Origin: Hydrocurvibacter sp036169815 | GTDB lineage: Bacteria; Campylobacterota; Campylobacteria; Campylobacterales; Sulfurimonadaceae | DNA length: 18,498 nucleotides | NCBI GenBank assembly: GCA_036169815.1 | Contig: JAVHOA010000036.1 | Location: 1-18,498, forward strand | Reading direction: 5' to 3' | Part shown: positions 13,188-18,498 of the stretch, one piece after another | Numbering within the stretch: the first letter of the stretch is position 1 | Layout of the letters: the number at the start of each line of letters is the position of its first letter | Notes under the pieces: model-generated | Told to the model about the DNA's origin: nothing | Seen by the model: the letters and a program-made list of their open reading frames with translations, nothing else | Databases searched by the model: none | Program-made: the position numbers and the translations under genes

Positions 13188-14456
13188 ATGCTTATTCCAT
13201 CCAACCTCTTGGAGGGTAAAAAAATCCTTCTTGGAGTCAGCGGCTCCATCGCTATTTATAAATCTTTAGAGCTTATTCGCTTACTTAGTAAAGCTGGTGC
13301 GCAGGTCAAAGTGGTGATGAGTGAAGCGGCAAAACAGTTTGTCACGCCGCTGGCATTTGAAACGCTCAGTGGCAACGCAGTGCTCGATGAACAAAGCCAA
13401 TCTTGGGCTAGTGCGCATAACCATATTCAAACCACCCAGTGGGCAGATCTGTTTGTTATCGCTCCAGCAACTGCAAACACCATCGCCAAACTTGCCAACG
13501 CCATTGCCGATAATATGCTTTTGCAATGTGCCCTTGCTTATCCACACAAAAAACTTATCGCACCCTCGGCAAACACCAATATGTTAGCCAACCCCATCAC
13601 CCAAGGCAATCTCAAAATGCTTGCCATCGCAAACTATGAAATCATCGGCACGCAAACCAAAGAGCTTGCATGTAAGACGCTAGGCGACGGCGCTATGGCA
13701 GAACCACTGGAGATATTTTGGCATGTGGCACGCGAACTTTTACGTGAGAATTTTTGGGAGGATAGACGGGTCATTGTCACAGGCGGCGGCACGATTGAAA
13801 AGATTGATGATGTTCGCTACATCTCCAACTTTTCAAGCGGAAAAATGGCCTCAGCGCTTGCAACGGCACTCTTTTGCAAAGGTGCGGATGTAAACCTCAT
13901 TGCAACCCGTTTTGCCTCAAATTTACCCCAAGCGATGCATAAAATTGATGTCACTTCCACTGAAGAGATGCTCGATTTTGTCACCGACTCTGTTCGCATC
14001 GCCAAAAAAGGAAAACTTTCAAAACCCTCGCTTATGGTAGATAAGCCCATAGAACTGATTCAAAAAGAGCCTTTTTTATTTATGGCTGCAGCCGTAAGTG
14101 ACTATGTGCCTGCATTTGTGCAAAGCGGCAAACTCAAAAAAGAGATACTTGGAAACTCTTTTGATCTCGCTCTTAAACAAAATATTGATATTTTAAAAAC
14201 CATCAACAAAGAAGGGATAAAAGTCGTCGGATTTAAAGCAGAGATGGACAAAGAAAATGCCAAAGAAAATGCCAGCGCACAGCTTACATGTAAGGGTGTG
14301 GACGCAGTTTGTCTTAATATTTTACATGATGAAAAAAGCTTTGGAACCGATGAAAATGCCATCGAATTTATCACAAAAAGCGCGTCCATACTGCTCCCAA
14401 AAACCGATAAGCTCTCCCTTTCTTTTGCACTCCTTCAAAACGCCAAAGCGCTATGA
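13188..14456 (+). CDS. coaBC: Bifunctional phosphopantothenoylcysteine decarboxylase / phosphopantothenate-cysteine ligase CoaBC (Dfp)
   Basis: CoaBC carries out two successive CoA steps: ligation of 4'-phosphopantothenate with cysteine and FMN-dependent decarboxylation. The N-terminal CoaC domain shows the flavin-binding GVSGSIAIYK (16-25), the active-site His79 (HNHI), PSANTNM (126-132) with catalytic Asn129 (the usual PAMN has become PSAN), and active-site Cys162 in ELACKTLGDGAMAEP. The CoaB domain begins near 190 with RRVIVTGGGTIEKIDDVRYI, then SNFSSGKMAS and, later, AAAVSDYVP and VGFKAE. At 422 residues it has full length. AAAGG lies 7 nt before the ATG; the stop overlaps the next gene by ATGA. 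A single-mismatch palindrome at 13666-13675 contains the Cys162 codon, and an exact one is at 14284-14293 (QLTCKG). Confidence 0.96.
   Translation: MLIPSNLLEGKKILLGVSGSIAIYKSLELIRLLSKAGAQVKVVMSEAAKQFVTPLAFETLSGNAVLDEQSQSWASAHNHIQTTQWADLFVIAPATANTIAKLANAIADNMLLQCALAYPHKKLIAPSANTNMLANPITQGNLKMLAIANYEIIGTQTKELACKTLGDGAMAEPLEIFWHVARELLRENFWEDRRVIVTGGGTIEKIDDVRYISNFSSGKMASALATALFCKGADVNLIATRFASNLPQAMHKIDVTSTEEMLDFVTDSVRIAKKGKLSKPSLMVDKPIELIQKEPFLFMAAAVSDYVPAFVQSGKLKKEILGNSFDLALKQNIDILKTINKEGIKVVGFKAEMDKENAKENASAQLTCKGVDAVCLNILHDEKSFGTDENAIEFITKSASILLPKTDKLSLSFALLQNAKAL
13666..13675. repeat. Iterated palindrome, 1-mismatch copy (TTGCATGTAA)
   Basis: Read as L-A-C-K in CoaBC, with the TGT codon being the active-site cysteine. 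Conserved protein sequence may explain part of the match. Confidence 0.45.
14284..14293. repeat. Iterated palindrome, exact copy
   Basis: CTTACATGTAAG, a 12-bp palindrome in the CoaB domain, read as Q-L-T-C-K-G. Confidence 0.8.
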
Positions 14457-15202
14457 GTTTTAGTATCTCACAACTCGCCTCCATCCTCCACTCCGCCTCT
14501 TCGCCAAAAGAGGCGGCGACACTTTTGAAACTTTTGAGCGTCGATGTCACAAAATCTTTTGGAGATGGAAGCTACCTTGTTGAGAGCGCAAATAAAAACT
14601 TTCGTGTCCTCAGTGAAAAGCCGCTCAGCGAAGGAGCAAAATACTGGTTAGAACTCGCAAACAAAGGGCGCCAAACGCCTCTTGTGACAAAATTTTTGCA
14701 GCAGCCAAAACTCTTTGAAGCGATGATGCAAACGCCCATCAGCTTTGATATAAAAGAGGTACATGCACTTTTAAGCAGTAAAAAAACGCTACAAAGTTTC
14801 AAAACAGAACTTTTGCAGCAGCTCAGCCTTGCACAAAACAAAGAGGAGTTCACGCAAATCTCGGCACTTCTTCTCTCTTTGATGCAAAATACGCTCACAC
14901 TTCCACTCCAGTATGGGCACACTTTTGGGGTTTTTCAAATGAAAAAACGCTACAATAAAACCTCAAAAAAATCCCAACTTGATTTTTATGCTTCACTTGC
15001 AAAACTCGGCCCCATTTGTGGAACACTTTTGCAAGTTGAAGATGAAATCGTGATCGATTTAGAGGTAGCATTTACAACAACAAAACTTTTTTTGGAAGAG
15101 AATTTGAAAACATTACAATACAAAACAACACTCCATATAGGTCAAAATATCCCTCCGCTTTATCAGTTTCACTCAGATGCCATTTTGGATATTAACGTAT
15201 GA
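14453..15202 (+). CDS. Unknown protein with possible FliK-like organisation
   Basis: A 249-residue soluble protein I cannot assign with confidence. The first 80 residues include a small beta-rich segment (SYLVESANKNFRVLSEKPL, then EGAKYWLEL) that resembles the OB-like N-terminal module of some FliK-type proteins. The middle (100-160) is helical and Gln/Leu/Ser rich. The C-terminal 70 residues (LGPICGTLLQVEDEIVIDLE, then TTTKLFLEENLKTL) resemble in shape the FliK C-terminal domain of flagellar hook-length control proteins. There is no signal peptide or membrane segment. It overlaps coaBC and uppS by ATGA at both ends, so it is translated within an essential housekeeping operon. I recall an unassigned gene in the same position in Campylobacter jejuni. 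The FliK relation is a hypothesis. Confidence 0.6.
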   Translation: MSFSISQLASILHSASSPKEAATLLKLLSVDVTKSFGDGSYLVESANKNFRVLSEKPLSEGAKYWLELANKGRQTPLVTKFLQQPKLFEAMMQTPISFDIKEVHALLSSKKTLQSFKTELLQQLSLAQNKEEFTQISALLLSLMQNTLTLPLQYGHTFGVFQMKKRYNKTSKKSQLDFYASLAKLGPICGTLLQVEDEIVIDLEVAFTTTKLFLEENLKTLQYKTTLHIGQNIPPLYQFHSDAILDINV

Positions 15203-15876
15203 ATCAAGCCTTACATGTAGCCATGATTATGGATGGAAATGGTCGTTGGGCAGAGTCACGAGGCCAAAAAAGGGTCAAAGGACATGAAGAGGGCGCAACT
15301 GTTGTGCGAAAAATCACCACTTGTTGCGCAACACATCCAGACATAGAGCGACTCACACTCTATGCATTTTCCACGGAAAATTGGAAACGTCCTCGTTTGG
15401 AAGTGGAATTTTTGATGAAGCTGATGGAGCGCTACTTAAAAAATGAGCTTACAACCTACATCGATAACAATGTCAGATTTGAGCCTATTGGCGACATCAG
15501 AGCCTTTTCAAAATCTTTGCAAAAAACAATCAAAGAGGTGCAGGAAAAAACGGCACATTGTGATGGGCTTGTCCAGAGTTTGGCACTAAACTACGGCTCA
15601 CACGACGAAATTCTGCGTGCCATCAATACGCTCAAAAATGAGAAAGAGGATATCACAGAAGCTATGTTTTCTAACGCTCTTGATAGCAAACATCAAGTCG
15701 ATCTTCTGATTCGAACAGGTGGCGATCATCGCATCTCCAACTTTTTGCTTTGGCAAATCTCCTATGCAGAACTCTTTTTCATCGATACACTCTGGCCAGA
15801 TTTTAGCGCAGATGAGTTTGCACAAATCCTTGCTGATTTTAAAACAAGAGATCGCAGATTTGGAGGCTTAAATTGA
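15199..15876 (+). CDS. uppS: Undecaprenyl diphosphate synthase UppS (cis-prenyltransferase)
   Basis: UppS extends farnesyl diphosphate with eight isopentenyl units to undecaprenyl diphosphate, the lipid carrier for murein and surface polysaccharides. The 225-residue protein has the catalytic MIMDGNGRWA with Asp12, RVKGHEEG (25-32), LYAFSTENWKRP (54-65), and the C-terminal IRTGGDHRISNFLLWQ (171-186), ending DRRFGG. The Mg2+-binding Glu of the usual RTGGE motif is Asp176 here, a conservative change. The start ATGA overlaps the preceding gene; the stop is immediately followed by the prepilin peptidase. The single-mismatch palindrome at 15211-15220 lies at codons 5-7 (LHV), directly before the catalytic loop. 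Confidence 0.96.
   Translation: MNQALHVAMIMDGNGRWAESRGQKRVKGHEEGATVVRKITTCCATHPDIERLTLYAFSTENWKRPRLEVEFLMKLMERYLKNELTTYIDNNVRFEPIGDIRAFSKSLQKTIKEVQEKTAHCDGLVQSLALNYGSHDEILRAINTLKNEKEDITEAMFSNALDSKHQVDLLIRTGGDHRISNFLLWQISYAELFFIDTLWPDFSADEFAQILADFKTRDRRFGGLN
15211..15220. repeat. Iterated palindrome, 1-mismatch copy (TTACATGTAG)
   Basis: Fifth to seventh codons of uppS, read as A-L-H-V-A. Confidence 0.55.
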
Positions 15877-16694
15877 TGGAATTGCTCTTTGTTTTTTTAT
15901 TTGGTCTTTTATTTGGTTCCTTTTTGAATGTGGTAATTTTGCGTATTCCCAATGATGAAAGTGTCGCATTTCCTGCGTCACATTGCCCTACATGTAAGAC
16001 TCCGCTTAAAGCTTGGCACAACATTCCCCTGCTTTCATGGCTCTTTTTAGGCGGAAAATGTGCTTTTTGTAAAACGCAAATATCTTTTTTGTATCCTGCC
16101 ATCGAGTTTATCAGTGGTGTACTTTTTGTTGTTTTGGCAATCAAGATGGGTCTGAGCCTCTCCTTTTTCTTTACAGCGCTCACTTTTTTGATGCTTTTAG
16201 CACTTTCCATGATCGATTTTCGCTATAAAATGGCGCCAGATAGTCTCAATCTTTTAGCGATTTTATTTGCAATTTTCAGTGCTTCTTCCTTTTTTATGCT
16301 TGGAAAAAACTTCACAAATGCCCTGCTTTTTGCGGGTGCTTTTACGCTTTTGCGCTTTACACTTTCCTATATTTTGACCTCACTTGCCCGCACGAGAGCG
16401 AAAAAAGTGCAAACGTCATGGACAAAAAACTACCACACCTATCCCTTTATTGAAGCGATGGGAGAAGCTGACATTATGGTTGCAGCAACAATGGGTGCGC
16501 TTTTGGGCGTGCAACTTGCTCTTTTTGCCATCTTCGTCGCAGCGGTTTTAGCACTGCCTGTGATGCTCTATGTCCAAGGAAAAAGTGCAGAGGAGCAACG
16601 CGTGCCTTTTATCCCATTTTTAGCGATGGGGACACTCATAACCACACTTTTAGATTCACAGATATATAGTTATTTGGAAACGCTGTATGCATAA
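15876..16694 (+). CDS. pilD: Prepilin peptidase / N-methyltransferase (A24 family)
   Basis: A 272-residue inner-membrane aspartic protease that should cleave and N-methylate type IV prepilins or type II pseudopilins; in this phylum such a system serves DNA uptake. The N-terminal methyltransferase-type domain has two zinc-knuckle cysteine pairs, CPTC (37-40) and CAFC (62-65). The catalytic aspartates are Asp114 in SMIDFRY and Asp199 in GEADIMVAATMGALLG, where the second motif reads GEAD rather than the commoner GxGD. About seven or eight membrane segments follow the usual layout. GGAGG at 15862-15866 precedes two possible starts, TTG 15873 and ATG 15876; ATG is preferred. It overlaps the next gene by 8 nt. 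The single-mismatch palindrome at 15988-15997 is read as PTCK in the first cysteine pair. Confidence 0.9.
   Translation: MELLFVFLFGLLFGSFLNVVILRIPNDESVAFPASHCPTCKTPLKAWHNIPLLSWLFLGGKCAFCKTQISFLYPAIEFISGVLFVVLAIKMGLSLSFFFTALTFLMLLALSMIDFRYKMAPDSLNLLAILFAIFSASSFFMLGKNFTNALLFAGAFTLLRFTLSYILTSLARTRAKKVQTSWTKNYHTYPFIEAMGEADIMVAATMGALLGVQLALFAIFVAAVLALPVMLYVQGKSAEEQRVPFIPFLAMGTLITTLLDSQIYSYLETLYA
15988..15997. repeat. Iterated palindrome, 1-mismatch copy (CTACATGTAA)
   Basis: Coincides with the first zinc-knuckle pair (C-P-T-C-K) of the prepilin peptidase. Protein constraint could account for it. Confidence 0.4.
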
Positions 16695-17706
16695 ACTCAA
16701 ACGCTATATCATAAAAAATTTTACGCTTCTGTTTTTGTCCATATTTTTACCTCTTTTTTCTATCGCTTCTGTGATTTTTATGATTAAGTTAGCAACCTAT
16801 ACCGCCATCATCCAGCTTACATTTGGTGAAATGGTAAAGCTTTATCTTTTTGTTTTGCCTGAGATTTTGTTTTACACACTTCCTGTGACTTTTTTTGTCT
16901 CCGCCACACTCACGCTTTTTCGTCTCTCAAATGACAATGAGATGATTGTCATTTTTGCACTTGGAATCCATCCAAACTTTATACTCAAAACACTGTTGAA
17001 ACCCGCAATCCTGCTTACTATTTTGCTCTCTTTTGACTTTTTTGTGCTTTTTCCCCATGCAACGGTACTTTCAAGTAACTTTGTTTCTTACAAAAAAAGT
17101 GAAGCAAAGTTCAATATCAAAGCCTCAGAGTTTGGCAACAATTTTGGAAACTGGCTTTTATATGTCGGGCATAATAATGCCGATGGAAGCTTTGGAGACG
17201 TGTTTTTATTTAACAAAGAAAAAGAGCATGAGATCCTTTTGGGCGCAAATAAAGCGCAAGTCATCAATCAAAACGGGATTTTAAAACTCAAACTCACCTC
17301 TGGCAAAGGGTATAGCTACACAAGCGATACGCTCTCACAAATCAATTACCAAACCATTGTGATTAACGATATGATGAAAACAGATCTCACCACCTACAGA
17401 AAACCGCTTGATTATTGGCTCTCCAGCGATCGAGCCGAGAGTAAACGCCATATGTTTATCACCGATGTACTCTTGAGTCTTTTTCCACTTCTCTCACTTT
17501 TTTTAGCAGTAGCACTTGGCATTGTCCATGCAAGGCATCAAAAAAGTTATGTTTATATGGCACTTTTTATCGCTATCGTGCTTTATTATGGAGCAACAAT
17601 TGGGCTTATTGATGTGATTGGTTTTTATACAATTGGTTTTGTATTTACCGCGTGGATCGCAGTAACCTATGCCATTTACAAAAGAAAGATTATCGAGCGA
17701 TTTTGA
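16687..17706 (+). CDS. LptF/LptG (YjgP/YjgQ) family permease
   Basis: A 339-residue inner-membrane protein with the LptF/G layout: three N-terminal membrane segments (about 11-33, 53-78, 103-124), a periplasmic domain of roughly 130 residues rich in beta strands, and three C-terminal segments from about 260 to 332. LptF and LptG pair with the ATPase LptB to extract lipopolysaccharide from the inner membrane and pass it to the LptC-LptA bridge. Which of the two this is cannot be decided here, and the partner gene is not in the window. The start ATG overlaps the prepilin peptidase end by 8 nt and its stop overlaps the truA start as TTGA. Confidence 0.85.
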   Translation: MHKLKRYIIKNFTLLFLSIFLPLFSIASVIFMIKLATYTAIIQLTFGEMVKLYLFVLPEILFYTLPVTFFVSATLTLFRLSNDNEMIVIFALGIHPNFILKTLLKPAILLTILLSFDFFVLFPHATVLSSNFVSYKKSEAKFNIKASEFGNNFGNWLLYVGHNNADGSFGDVFLFNKEKEHEILLGANKAQVINQNGILKLKLTSGKGYSYTSDTLSQINYQTIVINDMMKTDLTTYRKPLDYWLSSDRAESKRHMFITDVLLSLFPLLSLFLAVALGIVHARHQKSYVYMALFIAIVLYYGATIGLIDVIGFYTIGFVFTAWIAVTYAIYKRKIIERF

Positions 17707-18461
17707 GAGTCAAAGCCACCATCGCTTACAATGGCGCAAAATTTTATGGTTCGCAGATTCAAGAGCGCCAAACAACTGTCAATGGTACGCTAAGCCAAGC
17801 GCTCGCTTCTCTTGGCATAAACTCCAAAGTGGAAGCTTCAGGGCGCACTGACAGAGGCGTACATGCAAGCGCTCAAGTGATCCATTTTGATTTGCCCTCT
17901 TTTTGGAGCGACTTGCATCTGCTCAAATCCCTACTCAATCAAAAACTCCCAAAAAGCTTACATGTAAAGCAAATTCAAGCCGTCGCAGATGATTTTCACG
18001 CACGATACAGTGCCACAAGGCGCGTGTATCGCTATATTTTAAAAGAGGGAATATCCAACCCATTTTTGAATGAGTTTGTCACTTTTGTAGAGAAAGTAGA
18101 TTTTACACTCTTACAAACTGCGATAAAAGAGTTTGAGGGAACACATGATTTTTGTGGCTTTTATAAAAAAGGAAGCGACAATAAAACAACCATTCGAACC
18201 ATCTATAAAACGTGTGTTTATGGACATAAAGGGTTTGTGGTGTTGTATTTTGAAGCCAACGGATTTCTTCGCTCACAAATCCGTTTGATGGTTGCGATGC
18301 TCCTTGGAATCAGTAGTGACAAATACACCATAAAAGATCTCAAAAATCAGCTTACACTCCAAGAGCTTACACCCACAGGGCACTTCGCATGTAAGCAAAA
18401 AATATCACTCAAGCCAGCCCCATCAAATGGGCTGTATTTAGCAAAAATATTTTATTCGTGA
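17703..18461 (+). CDS. truA: tRNA pseudouridine(38-40) synthase TruA
   Basis: TruA converts uridines 38-40 of the tRNA anticodon stem-loop to pseudouridine. The open frame extends back to an ATG at 17652 inside the upstream gene, but the start is placed at TTG 17703 because it gives a TTGA overlap with the upstream stop and an N-terminus (MRVKATIAYNG) matching TruA proteins; the ribosome-binding site is weak. The resulting 252 residues contain the catalytic Asp50 in SGRTDRGVHA, ATRRVYRYIL, DFCGFYKKGS and the tRNA-contacting FEANGFLRSQIRLMV. The exact palindrome at 17958-17967 is read as SLHVK, and a two-mismatch relative near 18385-18394 is read as FACK. Its stop overlaps a possible next start as GTGA. 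Confidence 0.94.
   Translation: MRVKATIAYNGAKFYGSQIQERQTTVNGTLSQALASLGINSKVEASGRTDRGVHASAQVIHFDLPSFWSDLHLLKSLLNQKLPKSLHVKQIQAVADDFHARYSATRRVYRYILKEGISNPFLNEFVTFVEKVDFTLLQTAIKEFEGTHDFCGFYKKGSDNKTTIRTIYKTCVYGHKGFVVLYFEANGFLRSQIRLMVAMLLGISSDKYTIKDLKNQLTLQELTPTGHFACKQKISLKPAPSNGLYLAKIFYS
17958..17967. repeat. Iterated palindrome, exact copy
   Basis: TTACATGTAA in truA, preceded by GC and followed by AG, read as S-L-H-V-K. It is the rightmost exact copy. Confidence 0.8.
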
Positions 18462-18498
18462 GAACTTATTTAGAGCAGTATCAACTCACTAAACTTTT
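18458..18498 (+). CDS. Possible start of the next gene in the operon (truncated by the window)
   Basis: A GTG overlaps the truA stop as GTGA and opens a frame that stays open to the window edge, beginning M-R-T-Y-L-E-Q-Y-Q-L. The same overlap style joins most genes of this operon. Thirteen codons are too few for identification, and the ribosome-binding site is poor. Confidence 0.35.
   Translation, partial: MRTYLEQYQLTKL

Noticed and set aside
17652..17702. truA starting at the ATG at 17652
   Set aside because: It would overlap the upstream gene by more than 50 nt and add an N-terminal extension (DRSNLCHLQK...) unlike TruA; the TTG at 17703 fits both the overlap pattern and the family.
2906..17967. 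Iterated palindrome as a CRISPR array, REP/MITE family or transcription-factor regulon
   Set aside because: Copies are isolated single 10-14-bp sites hundreds of bases apart, inside coding sequence, without conserved flanks or promoter positions.
18415..18434. CAGCCC/GGGCTG hairpin near the end of truA
   Set aside because: The stem is good, but no T-run follows and it lies in codons for the common TruA C-terminal segment, so it is not called a terminator. It could still affect coupling to the next gene.

Overview
This window looks like chromosomal housekeeping DNA from a member of the Campylobacterota (epsilonproteobacteria), probably a free-living Sulfurospirillum/Sulfurimonas-type organism rather than Campylobacter itself. 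The reasons are moderate AT-richness, tightly packed genes with 4-nt stop/start overlaps, extended -10 promoters (TGN-TATAAT) without clear -35 boxes, and a right-hand gene order (glmU ... coaBC - unknown - uppS - prepilin peptidase - LptF/G-like - truA) that matches my recollection of the Campylobacter jejuni Cj0821-Cj0827 region. The short-form HisG argues against Campylobacter. I see no rRNA, tRNA, CRISPR array, prophage or insertion sequence.

Layout. 1-228: leader region with a probable leftward promoter. 229-4749 (+): a murein-peptide set (N-acetylmuramoyl-L-alanine amidase, DUF819 membrane protein, dipeptide epimerase) followed by the pyridoxal-phosphate genes pdxJ-pdxA. 4843-6871 (-): a CHAD-domain protein and an MgtC/DUF4010 membrane protein. 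7017-7409 (+): a NifX-like protein with a His-rich loop. 7406-9642 (-): small unknown gene, coaX, hisG, methyltransferase. 9740-11038 (+): glmU. 11043-11729 (-): pgeF-like. 11866-13113 (+): DEAD-box helicase. 13188-18461 (+): coaBC, FliK-like unknown, uppS, prepilin peptidase, LptF/G-like permease, truA, then the first bases of a possible next gene.

Functional themes are the cell envelope (murein salvage, UDP-GlcNAc, undecaprenyl-PP, murein editing, LPS-export-type permease), cofactors (PLP, CoA twice) and housekeeping RNA functions.

The most striking signal is not a gene. The 10-bp palindrome TTACATGTAA occurs exactly ten times, with at least six more single-mismatch copies, spaced about 0.3-2 kb apart and nearly all inside unrelated coding sequences on both strands. 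Base composition predicts about 0.05 copies per window. In proteins it is read as L-T-C-K or L-H-V, the only two frames without an in-frame stop. It behaves like a highly iterated, DNA-level element (comparable in kind to cyanobacterial HIP1 or to DNA-uptake sequences). I do not know a described function for it.
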